A stretch of DNA of 64,000 nucleotides from Acuticoccus sp039034015 (GTDB lineage Bacteria; Pseudomonadota; Alphaproteobacteria; Rhizobiales; Amorphaceae): assembly GCA_039034015.1 (NCBI GenBank), contig JBCCBM010000001.1, forward strand, positions 248,001-312,000, given 5' to 3'. Shown here piece by piece: positions 47,937 through 55,655 of this stretch (its first letter is position 1; the number at the start of each line of letters is the position of its first letter). The notes below the pieces were generated by a model. The model ran no database searches. It was given only the letters and a program-made list of their open reading frames with translations, and was not told where the DNA came from. The position numbers were made by a program, and so were the translations under genes.

Positions 47937-48766
47937 CGGGGGCCATCCGTGGCGGCAATCCGGTCCCGCAGCGCATCGCCGGCAAGGTTGAAGGAAAGCG
48001 CGGCCAGCACCAGCGGGATCCCTGGAAGCACGGCGTGGGAGGGCATGGAGAGGATGTAGGCGCGCGCCTCGTTGAGCATCGTGCCCCATTCGGGGGTTGG
48101 TGGTTGGGCGCCAAAGCCCAAAAAGCCAAGGCCCGAGATGGCAAGGATCGCGCGCGCCACATGGGCCGTCATCAAAACGGTGAGCGCGGGCAACAGCGGC
48201 GGCAGCAGATGGTGGCGGGCAATGGCGAGGGGGCCAACGCCGGAGAGCTTTGCAAGGGCAACGGGCTCCCCCGCGGCGGTGGCAAGGGTGAGCCCGCGCA
48301 CCAGCCGCGCGTAACGCATCCAGCCCACCACGGCGAGGGCAAACACAATCTCAATCCCGCCGCCGCCCAAGATGCCCGCAACCGCAAGGGCCGCCACCAT
48401 CTCGGGAAAGGCAAAGAACGTGTCGGTGACGCGCATGATGAGCGCATCGGCAAACCGCCCGCCAGCGCCCGCCAGAAGGCCGATCACGGTCCCGACCACA
48501 GCGGAGACGATGACGACCACCACCGCAAGGCCCACCGAAAGGCGGGTGGCGGCCAAGATGCGCGACAGCACGTCCCGCCCCAGGTGATCGGTGCCCATGG
48601 GGTGGGCAAGGCTGGGCGCGGCAAGGCGCTCGGAGGGGTTGGGCACAATGGGGCTTTGGGGCGCAATCCATGGGCCGATGACGGCAAGCACCAGGAAGAG
48701 GACCGCGCCGGCGATCGCGGCGGCGCGCATTGGGTCGCGCCGGGCGGCGAGGAGCGCGGCCCTCAT
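47933..48766 (-). CDS. Family-5 ABC transporter permease (DppC/NikC type)
   Basis: A 277-residue permease with the N-terminal TM, HPMGTDHLGRDVLSRILAAT motif of DppC/NikC proteins, and the EAA loop around LSGVGPLAIARHHLLPPLLP. Its ATG overlaps the DppB-type gene (ATGA) and its stop overlaps the EamA start. It pairs with the 314-residue permease to form the translocation path. Confidence 0.93.
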   Translation of the reverse strand: MRAALLAARRDPMRAAAIAGAVLFLVLAVIGPWIAPQSPIVPNPSERLAAPSLAHPMGTDHLGRDVLSRILAATRLSVGLAVVVVIVSAVVGTVIGLLAGAGGRFADALIMRVTDTFFAFPEMVAALAVAGILGGGGIEIVFALAVVGWMRYARLVRGLTLATAAGEPVALAKLSGVGPLAIARHHLLPPLLPALTVLMTAHVARAILAISGLGFLGFGAQPPTPEWGTMLNEARAYILSMPSHAVLPGIPLVLAALSFNLAGDALRDRIAATDGPR

Positions 48767-49707
48767 GCCGCGCCCGCCCGGGTGCGCGGGTCAAGCCAGA
48801 ATGTGAGGAGGTCAACCCAAAGGTTGATGGCGACAAAGAGCATCGCAAACACCAGAACCACCGCCTGGATGACGGGATAGTCCCGCGCGTCAACCGCCTC
48901 CACAAAAAGGAGGCCAAGGCCGTGCCAGCCAAACACATATTCGACAGCCACCGCGCCTTCCAAAAGGAACGCGATTTCGAGGGCGAAGACCGTCACCACC
49001 GGCACCAACGCGTTGCGCACCGCGTGGCGGCCGACAATGCGCGCCTCCGACAGGCCCCGGCCGCGTGCAGCATCAATGTGGCTCGCTGCCATCGCCTCGA
49101 TGGTGGCCGAGCGCAGGAGGCGCGCCGTCGTCACCGCAACGCCCGTCCCAAGGGTGAGGGCGGGGAGGACGAGGTGATCAAGGTCGCCGCGGCCAAAGGC
49201 AGGGAGCACTCCCAGCCAAACCGAAAAGAAGAGGATGAACAAGATGCCGAGCCAATAGTTGGGCATGGCCGAGCCAAGGGTCGCAAGGGAGACGCAAAGG
49301 CTGTCAAACCATGTGCCATGGAAGAGGCCGGCCATCAGGCCGAGGGGGACCGAAAGGAGGGCGGCCACCGCGATCGCGCCCAGCGCAAGCTCCGCCGTTC
49401 GCTGGAAGCGCTCGGCGATGATGTCGAGCACCGGCCGGCCGTCGATCAGCGAGTTGCCAAGGTCGAGCTGCACGAGGTTGATGAGCCAGGCGGCGTACCG
49501 GGTGAGGAAGGGGCGGTCGAGCCCGGCCTCGGCGCGGATGGCGTCAAGCGCGGATTGGTCGAGCGAAACGGTGTCGCCGAAGCGCGCCTTCGCGATCGCG
49601 AGCAGCGCATCCCCCGGCGCAAGGTCCATCAGCAGAAACGTGAGGAGACTGGCGCCCAGCATCACGAGGACGGCGCCGAAAAGGCGGTTCAGCCCAAAGC
49701 GCGTCAT
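48763..49707 (-). CDS. Family-5 ABC transporter permease (DppB/NikB type)
   Basis: A 314-residue permease with the standard start (NRLFGAVLVMLGASLLTFLL), a large periplasmic segment holding LDRPFLTRYAAWLINLVQLD, and the EAA loop (ARGRGLSEARIVGRHAVRNA). About six membrane helices. It overlaps both neighbours by four bases. Confidence 0.93.
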   Translation of the reverse strand: MTRFGLNRLFGAVLVMLGASLLTFLLMDLAPGDALLAIAKARFGDTVSLDQSALDAIRAEAGLDRPFLTRYAAWLINLVQLDLGNSLIDGRPVLDIIAERFQRTAELALGAIAVAALLSVPLGLMAGLFHGTWFDSLCVSLATLGSAMPNYWLGILFILFFSVWLGVLPAFGRGDLDHLVLPALTLGTGVAVTTARLLRSATIEAMAASHIDAARGRGLSEARIVGRHAVRNALVPVVTVFALEIAFLLEGAVAVEYVFGWHGLGLLFVEAVDARDYPVIQAVVLVFAMLFVAINLWVDLLTFWLDPRTRAGAA

Positions 49708-50519
49708 GATGCGTCCTCAAGGGCGGTGCTGGCGGCCTCAAAGACGGCGCGGCGGTTGCGGTCGGACGCCACGAGCGCGCGGCCGGCCTCTGACACCGGC
49801 GCCTCCATAAAGCGCGTGGTGGGCGCATCCTCCACAATCTGCCCGGCTTCCACGACAATGACGCGGTTTGCCATTTGCCGGACGGTTCGAAGGTCATGGC
49901 TCACCATGAGGACGGTGGGGCGCACCTCGCGGATGGTCTCGGCCAAGAGGTCGGAAACGTTGTGGGCGACCACCGCATCAAGGGCCGACAAAGGCTCATC
50001 CAGGAAGAGGAGCGAGGGCCCTGGCGCGAGCGCCCGGGCGATGGCCGCGCGCTGGGCTTGGCCGACGGAGACGGCACGGGGGCGCCGGTCCAAAACGTCG
50101 GCGGCAAGGCCCATGCGGGCGGCCATGGTCTCCACGCGGTGGTGGCGGGCGGGCCGCTTCATCCCGGCGGCCACAAGGGGCTCGGCCATGGTGTGGCGCA
50201 GCGTGCGGTGGGGGTTGAGCGCGGCGACTGGGTTTTGAAACACCGCCTCCGCCGCTGCGCGCAGGCGCCGGTGGGTGCGGTCGAGGGGGCGGGTGACCGC
50301 GGTGCCGCGAAAGGTGATGCCGCCGGATGTGAAGGGCACGAGACCCAGGATCGCCTTCAGCAGCGTCGACTTTCCGCCGCCGGAGGGGCCGATGATCGCG
50401 ACCACATCGCGGGGCGCCACGGTGAGGCTGGCATCGGCTAAAATTGTGCGCGGCCCACCGGTGGTGACCCGGACGCTGAGGCGGTCGAGGACGATCTCGT
50501 GCGCGTGCGCCACCCTCAC
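49704..50519 (-). CDS. Family-5 ABC transporter ATPase (DppF/NikE type)
   Basis: A 271-residue nucleotide-binding protein. Walker A GPSGGGKSTLL, signature VSVGQAQRAAIARAL (in place of LSGGQ, a noticeable variant), Walker B SLLFLDEPLSALD, and switch His in VLMVSHDLRTV. The Cys residues that form a cluster in some DppF proteins are not evident. The start overlaps the preceding ATPase gene (ATGA-type). Confidence 0.9.
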   Translation of the reverse strand: MRVAHAHEIVLDRLSVRVTTGGPRTILADASLTVAPRDVVAIIGPSGGGKSTLLKAILGLVPFTSGGITFRGTAVTRPLDRTHRRLRAAAEAVFQNPVAALNPHRTLRHTMAEPLVAAGMKRPARHHRVETMAARMGLAADVLDRRPRAVSVGQAQRAAIARALAPGPSLLFLDEPLSALDAVVAHNVSDLLAETIREVRPTVLMVSHDLRTVRQMANRVIVVEAGQIVEDAPTTRFMEAPVSEAGRALVASDRNRRAVFEAASTALEDAS

Positions 50520-51313
50520 CAGGCTCCGCTGGCGACGAGGCGCTGGGTGTAGGCGCTTTGGGGCCGGGCAATCAGGTGGGCGGTGGGGGCGGTTTCAACC
50601 ACACGGCCGTCTTTGAGGACGAGGATGCGGTCAGCCGCGAGCGCTGCGAGCGACAGGTCGTGGGTGATGAGGAGGGTGGCGGTGCCGACGCTGCCGGCAA
50701 GGCGCGCAACGTCCGTGAGGAGACGGTCCGCGACCGGGGCGTCGAGGGCAGCGGTCGGCTCGTCAAGCACCAAAAGGTCGGGCGCGGGGGCGGTGGCAAG
50801 GGCAAAGAGGACGCGCTGGAGCATGCCCCGGCTGAACGCGTCGGGACGCTGGCGGCCCACCGTTTTAGCGTTTTTGACGCCAAAGGCCTCAATCCGCTGG
50901 TGGGTGGCGGCAAGGGCAGCGTCCGGGGTGGTGCCGGCCGCGCGCGCGATGGCGGCCCGATGGGTGCGCACAAAGGCGCGCACCTGGGCGCCGACGGGAA
51001 AGAGCGGATCGAAGGCGCCGAGCGGGTCTTGGGGGACAAGGCCGATGGTGCGGCCGCGCAGTGCGCGCAAGCGCCGCCGGGAGAGGTTAGAAAGGTCTTC
51101 GCCCGACAGGAGGATCTGCCCGCCGGAGAGGGCGAGCGGGGCCTCCAGGCGGACAATTGCTCGGGCAAGCGTTGACTTTCCCGAGCCCGATTCGCCCACG
51201 ATCCCCAGCGTTTCGCCGCGGGACAGGGCGAGCGACACGCCGGCAAGGACCGGGTGGTCGCGCCCGCGCGCGGCCACCACAAGATCCTCAACGCGAAGGA
51301 CGTCCTCCCTCAC
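50516..51313 (-). CDS. Family-5 ABC transporter ATPase (DppD/NikD type)
   Basis: A 265-residue nucleotide-binding protein. Walker A GESGSGKSTLA, Q-loop LVPQDPLGAFDPLFPVGAQV, signature FSRGMLQRVLFALA (a degenerate LSGGQ, here FSRGM), Walker B DLLVLDEPTAALD and His in LLITHDLSLAA. It ends in the oligopeptide-transporter region LIARPQSAYTQRLV. The non-canonical signatures in both ATPases of this operon stand out. Confidence 0.9.
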   Translation of the reverse strand: MREDVLRVEDLVVAARGRDHPVLAGVSLALSRGETLGIVGESGSGKSTLARAIVRLEAPLALSGGQILLSGEDLSNLSRRRLRALRGRTIGLVPQDPLGAFDPLFPVGAQVRAFVRTHRAAIARAAGTTPDAALAATHQRIEAFGVKNAKTVGRQRPDAFSRGMLQRVLFALATAPAPDLLVLDEPTAALDAPVADRLLTDVARLAGSVGTATLLITHDLSLAALAADRILVLKDGRVVETAPTAHLIARPQSAYTQRLVASGAW

Positions 51314-52851
51314 CGATCGACAGACAGCTTTGTGTCCACAAGGTAAATCCCGGCCGGGTGCAGCGAGAAGTTTTCGACCCGGTCGTGGGCCACCGCCACG
51401 CGGTTTTTGTAAAATGCGACAATCACCGGCAGCTCTTCGGCGATGATCTCTTGCATGCGCGCAAAGATCGGCTGGCGCGTTTCACTGTCGAACGCGGCAA
51501 TCCCCTTTTGGAGAAGGCTGTCAAACTCAGCGTTTGACCAGGCGCCAAAATTCTCCAGCGCGCCGGTGCGGAAGGTGAAGTTGGGGAAGTAGGCCGGGTT
51601 CCCTGTGGGTGCCGCGTTTGAGGAGAACATGAGCATGTCCGCACGGCCCTCGCGAAAATCGCTGACGGCCACCGTCCAGTCACGCAGGATTCTGAGCTCG
51701 GTGGTGATGCCGGCCGCTTCCAGGTGGGCCATGAAGAGTTCGGCCGCGGGCTGCATGGACGGGCGCCCCACGTAGGAGCGGACCACAACGCGGAAAGGCT
51801 CGCCGTTTTGCTCCAGCCGGTCGTCGCCGTCGGTGTCGGTGATGCCAGCCTCGGCAAGGAGCGCCATGGCGGCGTCTTTGTCATAAGGGGTGGGGGTGAT
51901 GGCTGTGTTGGCCCAGGGCTTGTCCGGCGGGAAGATTCCGGCGCCCGGCGTGCCGCCAAGGCCATTCAGCACCGTCTCCACAATGTCTTCGCGGGGCATC
52001 AGATGGTCGATGGCGCGGCGTACACGCAGATCCGCCAGCGGACCGGTGTTGACCTGCATGAAGAAGAACATCAGCCGGCCATCGGCGACGGCTTCCACCT
52101 TTAAGTCGTCGCGCGCGCTGACCCGCGGCAAGTCGCTGTCGGGGAAGTTGGCGGCAATGTCGATGTCACCGCTTTCGAGCGCCAGCATCACGGTGGTCGG
52201 GTCGCCCACGGTGAGAAGGTCGATGGCGGGGGCCGCCGCCGCGCCGCCCCAATAGTCGTCAAAGCGCGACACGGTGATGCGCTCACCCGGCACAATTTCC
52301 GAGAGCTGGAAGGGGCCGCTGCCGTAGAACTTGTCGGCCGTGGTCCCGCTTGAGAGGATCGAGAGGCCAGGGTCCACAAGATCGTTGAGGAAGGCGGCGT
52401 TGGGCACCTTGGTCACGATGCGCACCGTGTCCTCGTCCACCACCTCGACCGTGTCGATCCCGATCAGCGAGGCGATGCGCTCGTTGTAGACGGCGCTTTC
52501 TGGGTCGATGACGCGCTCCAGGGAGAAGCGGACCGCTTCGGCATCCAGCGCGCCGCCATCGTGGAAAGTGACGCCGGGTTTGAGGTCAATCTCCCAGGTG
52601 GTGGGGGAGAGGGAGCGCGCGTCGGCGGCGAGGCGCGGGGCGAGCGCGCCGTCGCGGTTCAGCCAATAAAGGGTCTCGGTGATGCCCGCTTCGCTGGTGC
52701 GCCAGCCGTTCCAGCCGATGGCGGGGTCAGGGTTCGGATTGTCGAAGCCGAAGGGGATCGCGATCCGCACGGTGTCGTCGGCCACAGCGGGCGTCGCTGC
52801 GACCAGCGTCAGCGCTACGGACGCAAGCAAGGTGCGGGAAAGGGATCTCAT
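51310..52851 (-). CDS. Family-5 ABC transporter substrate-binding protein of the B12-riboswitch operon
   Basis: A 513-residue periplasmic protein with a signal peptide (1-25, RTLLASVALTLVAATPAVAD). The region DTVRIAIPFGFDNPNPDPAI and the motif LKPGVTFHDGGALDAEAVRF place it in the NikA/DppA family. It lies downstream of the DUF1636-type gene and upstream of its ATPases and permeases. The riboswitch suggests a cobalt, nickel or corrinoid ligand; family relatives carry nickel or metallophores. Confidence 0.92.
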   Translation of the reverse strand: MRSLSRTLLASVALTLVAATPAVADDTVRIAIPFGFDNPNPDPAIGWNGWRTSEAGITETLYWLNRDGALAPRLAADARSLSPTTWEIDLKPGVTFHDGGALDAEAVRFSLERVIDPESAVYNERIASLIGIDTVEVVDEDTVRIVTKVPNAAFLNDLVDPGLSILSSGTTADKFYGSGPFQLSEIVPGERITVSRFDDYWGGAAAAPAIDLLTVGDPTTVMLALESGDIDIAANFPDSDLPRVSARDDLKVEAVADGRLMFFFMQVNTGPLADLRVRRAIDHLMPREDIVETVLNGLGGTPGAGIFPPDKPWANTAITPTPYDKDAAMALLAEAGITDTDGDDRLEQNGEPFRVVVRSYVGRPSMQPAAELFMAHLEAAGITTELRILRDWTVAVSDFREGRADMLMFSSNAAPTGNPAYFPNFTFRTGALENFGAWSNAEFDSLLQKGIAAFDSETRQPIFARMQEIIAEELPVIVAFYKNRVAVAHDRVENFSLHPAGIYLVDTKLSVDR

Positions 52852-52922
52852 GGGCGGTGCCTTTCTGGGCCGGGCGCTCGGATTGCGCGGATTTTTGGGA
52901 GAAAACGAGGTCAGCGGGGGGC

Positions 52923-53357
52923 TTAGCGATCGTCCTCGCTGATGAGGGGTTCGATGAGGTCGTGCGGGGCGCCGATGGGCGGCAGGCGACCCAGCACGCC
53001 GGCGCGCATGGGCGCGGGGCGGGTGTCCCGGGCCATGAAGCCGCCGGGGCTTTTTGCGTAAAGGCGCACGAGGGCAAGGATGTCGGCCGCGTGCGCCTCG
53101 GGGTCGAGGTCGCCGAAGAGCCAGGTGAAGGCGTCCGGCGCGGTGAGGGAGACGGTGCAGGGGCGCTTGCATTGGCTCATGCAGCGCACGCCGCGCGCCT
53201 GGAAGGCGGGAAGTGTGCCCTCGCTGTCGCGCATCGCGTTGTGGACGGCGCGGGCAAGGCGTGCGCCGCCGCGGATTTCGTGGCTCTCGGCCTCGCGCCC
53301 ATCGCGGCAGCGCAGGCACACGGTGAGGACGATGCCGTCCGGCGGTGGCGCCGTCAT
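52923..53357 (-). CDS. DUF1636-like predicted metal-binding protein
   Basis: 144 residues from ATG 53357, overlapping the upstream frame's stop as ATGA. The motifs VCLRCRDGRE near the N terminus and VRCMSQCKRPCTVSL in the middle give a ferredoxin-like CxxC plus CxxxCxxxC pattern. DUF1636 proteins are often found in B12-regulated cobalt loci of alphaproteobacteria (recalled). It is the first clear gene behind the riboswitch. Confidence 0.8.
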   Translation of the reverse strand: MTAPPPDGIVLTVCLRCRDGREAESHEIRGGARLARAVHNAMRDSEGTLPAFQARGVRCMSQCKRPCTVSLTAPDAFTWLFGDLDPEAHAADILALVRLYAKSPGGFMARDTRPAPMRAGVLGRLPPIGAPHDLIEPLISEDDR

Positions 53358-53554
53358 GGGGCAGCGGCCCGTAGGGCGAGGCGCGCGCGCACTGCCGGGT
53401 TGTGGGGCTTGGGGCGAGGGCGGGCTGGCCAAAGGGCGAGCGCGCTCATTGGGCAGGCGGTCACCGGTGCCGGGCTATGCCACTTGGGCGGGATGGTGAG
53501 CGTGGGTGGCCGGTCGGCATTGTTGCCGTGGCCGGCGAACGGCGTCGAGACATC
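53354..53554 (-). other. High-GC3 open frame between riboswitch and DUF1636 gene, no in-frame start; possible frameshifted small gene
   Basis: A frame running through STPFAGHGNNADRPPTLTIP and ending in a TGA that overlaps the DUF1636 ATG (ATGA). Its third codon positions are largely G or C, as in real genes here. A strong Shine-Dalgarno (AAAGGAGG) and ATG at 53553 are one base out of phase with it; the ATG frame gives only a 30-residue Arg/Pro-rich peptide. A one-base shift near 53550 would join them. Confidence 0.4.
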
Positions 53555-53602
53555 GCGTCCCTCCTTTCCGGCGCACCCCGGCCGGATTTTGGGTTAATCG
53601 GA

Positions 53603-53775
53603 TGTCGGCAGGTCTCCTGGCTCGCGGGTCGCTGCGCAGTCCGGCCTTCCCGGTTTCCCAGTGGCGTTTTCGGACGACGCTCGTCGCTCACAGTTGCGGG
53701 GGCAGCTCCGGCCTCACGCCCGCCTCGTGAGGCGCAACGTTCACCGGATTCCCTTTTGATCCCTTGCGGGAACCG
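53603..53775 (-). promoter_or_regulatory. Cobalamin (B12) riboswitch
   Basis: On the minus strand the leader contains the B12-box-like AGCCAGGAGACCTGCC (53622-53607) and upstream core segments including GAATCCGGTGAAC and GCTGCCCCCGCAACTGTGAG, in the order of the adenosylcobalamin riboswitch. It lies about 50 bases before the first Shine-Dalgarno and heads the operon that runs to 47046. High cobalamin would be expected to shut these genes. AT-rich sequence at 53780-53830 probably holds the promoter. Confidence 0.9.
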
Positions 53776-53861
53776 ACAACGCAACTTTGCACGTTATAAA
53801 ATTACATCACAAGGGATGTTGCGCCGAAAAGGTGGGCAGCGCTGCCAGCGGTGCGGCGCTC

Positions 53862-54455
53862 TTATGGCGCGCCGGCGGAGAGCCAGGGCAAAAACCCTTC
53901 CAAAAAGCGGGTGGTGGCGGGCATGAAGTGGGAGCCGTGGTGGTAACAAGGGTCGAGTGAGGTGGCGATCAGCCGGCCGTTTCCGCGGCGCTCATCAAAG
54001 AGGATGGGCCGGCCGCTCGCCTCCAGGAGCGCGCGTTGGCCGGGCCCCAGCGTGTAGGTGCCGTGAAGGTGCCAGGCGAGGGCGGCCTCGTCCACATAGT
54101 CGGCAATTTGCGAGGCGCCGGTGAAGCGCACATGAAGGTCAGCGCCTTCCTCGAGCCACCACCAAAAGCTTGTCTCCATGGGGTGGGCGGTGATGCCTGG
54201 CAGCCAGCGCTCGGGAAACGTCTCGCCCATGGCAACCAGCGTGCCGCCTTCGATTATAAAGTCGGTCAAGACGGGGCGCAGGGGTTCTAAAAGGCGCGCG
54301 TTCAGCCGGCAGGGCACGAACAGCATGGTTGCGGCATCAAGATGGTCGGGCGTGAAGGCGCGGATGGGGATCACAGCGTCAAAGTGGGGCGCGAACGGCA
54401 GCTCCCAGAGGGTGCGGTGGTGGTAGTAGGTGCCGCCGTCAAGCGCTGTGAGCAT
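53862..54455 (-). CDS. GATase/ThuA-like-fold protein, second of a pair
   Basis: 197 residues from ATG 54455, overlapping the upstream gene by 17 bases. The sequence has strand-helix units (ATMLFVPCRLNARLLEPLRP; IIEGGTLVAMGETFPERWLP) and ends with GRLIATSLDPCYHHGSHFMP, as in class I glutamine amidotransferase-like or ThuA-like domains where a DPCYHHG-type loop is common. No nucleophilic Cys motif is recognised in a GxCxG setting. It is unknown, and appears homologous in style to the preceding protein. Confidence 0.6.
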   Translation of the reverse strand: MLTALDGGTYYHHRTLWELPFAPHFDAVIPIRAFTPDHLDAATMLFVPCRLNARLLEPLRPVLTDFIIEGGTLVAMGETFPERWLPGITAHPMETSFWWWLEEGADLHVRFTGASQIADYVDEAALAWHLHGTYTLGPGQRALLEASGRPILFDERRGNGRLIATSLDPCYHHGSHFMPATTRFLEGFLPWLSAGAP

Positions 54456-55032
54456 GGGTGGGAAAAATCCTGTCGAAGAACCTTTTGAGCGCGCCGGCGC
54501 GGTGGAGGAAGGGGATGATGTCATTGCCGGCGTGGACAAAGAGGGCGCCGCCGGAGGGGTGGGGCAGGAGCCAATCCACGGTGAGCTTTTGTGGGCCCAC
54601 CGTGTGGATGATGGTTGCGCCGGATGGGGCGGGGTTGCCGCCGCGGGCGTAAAAGCCGGCGACCCCTTTTGTGAAGTTGAGCGTTTCGAGCGGCACATCG
54701 TCGAACAGCGGGTGCGGGGCAAGGCGCTCCACTCGGAGCGCTGCAAGGCCCTTTCCGGGGGATGGGACGAAGGGCGTGAGCGCCGGGTGGAAGGGGTGCG
54801 CCACATGCCCGTTCACGATCAAGATGGTGCCGGTCTCAACGGCCTCTGCAAGGTCGCCGCGGTCTGCAAGGTCGCGCTGGTCGGCGTGCATGGGCACGTA
54901 GATGATATCGGCGCCGGCGAGGGAGGCGCCGTATTGCGGAACGTCGGCAACCTCAAGATTTGGCAGCGCGGTGAGGGCGGGGGGCGCGGGCCCGGCGGTG
55001 TTGTTGAGGTAGAGGAGGCGCGGGCGGGTCAT
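54439..55032 (-). CDS. GATase-like-fold protein, first of a pair
   Basis: 197 residues starting MTRPRLLYLNNTAGPAPPAL. The start LLYLNN and segments ASLAGADIIYVPMHADQRDL, AVETGTILIVNGHVAHPFHP and ALFVHAGNDIIPFL give a Rossmann-like, ThuA/GATase-style plan. ATG 55032 overlaps the stop of the secreted protein gene (ATGA). Together with the following gene it may form a two-part domain. Confidence 0.6.
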   Translation of the reverse strand: MTRPRLLYLNNTAGPAPPALTALPNLEVADVPQYGASLAGADIIYVPMHADQRDLADRGDLAEAVETGTILIVNGHVAHPFHPALTPFVPSPGKGLAALRVERLAPHPLFDDVPLETLNFTKGVAGFYARGGNPAPSGATIIHTVGPQKLTVDWLLPHPSGGALFVHAGNDIIPFLHRAGALKRFFDRIFPTHAHSA

Positions 55033-55655
55033 GGCGCGGAAAGGGCGATCGGCCGAGTGATGGGGCCGAGGACGACCCGGCGGGTGGGCGGGTCAAACCG
55101 GGCGTCGACAATTGCGGTGTGAAGGTGGACGTGGCCGGGGAAGGCGATGGCGTCCAGCGGAAAGTGAAGGGTGAGGTCGCCGGTGTCGGGAGCGGTGATC
55201 TTTGCGTCGACGTAAGCGCTTGCGACGTGGGGCGCGCCTTGACCGGCCGCGGTGTTGAGCGCGGCCTCCGCCTCGGCGGGTGCGTTGAAGGTGCCAAGGG
55301 CCGTCACATGGTGGAGCGCGCTTTTCAGGACCTTTGGTTCGGTGCTGCCGGGCTCGGCCTCAAGGTGGATGGTGGCGAGGATCCGGGTCGCAAAGCTGTC
55401 GGGTGCGGCGGCGATGGCTGTTCGGTCAAACCGGTGGGCGGGGCCTTTGGGGTGGAAGAAGGTGGACGTGATCGTGGCGGATGGCCCGGTGCGGCGCGCG
55501 GCCTCTTTGGCAAACAACAGGGCGGCCGGCTGGCGCAGATAAACGACGGTGGCATCGTTGTCCTGCGTGAGGATCAACACTCTGATCCGCTCTTCAGAGG
55601 TCTCATGGGCGTGGGCGGGCGCAAGGAGGAGGGCAAGGAGGATGAGAACGCGCAT
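55029..55655 (-). CDS. Secreted protein of unknown function in the second ABC operon
   Basis: 208 residues from ATG 55655, sharing one base with the fused ABC stop (TGATG). A signal peptide (MRVLILLALLLAPAHA) is followed by HETSEERIRVLILTQDNDAT. The rest is beta-rich with many His residues (FFHPKGPAHRFD; ALHHVTALGTF; FPGHVHLHTAIV). It could be a periplasmic metal- or ligand-binding protein serving the transporter. Confidence 0.65.
   Translation of the reverse strand: MRVLILLALLLAPAHAHETSEERIRVLILTQDNDATVVYLRQPAALLFAKEAARRTGPSATITSTFFHPKGPAHRFDRTAIAAAPDSFATRILATIHLEAEPGSTEPKVLKSALHHVTALGTFNAPAEAEAALNTAAGQGAPHVASAYVDAKITAPDTGDLTLHFPLDAIAFPGHVHLHTAIVDARFDPPTRRVVLGPITRPIALSAP

Noticed and set aside
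53461..53553. A 30-residue leader peptide behind the B12 riboswitch
   Set aside because: Although it has a strong Shine-Dalgarno, its codon third positions are less GC-rich than those of the neighbouring frame; I favour a frameshifted small gene and do not list the peptide as a CDS.
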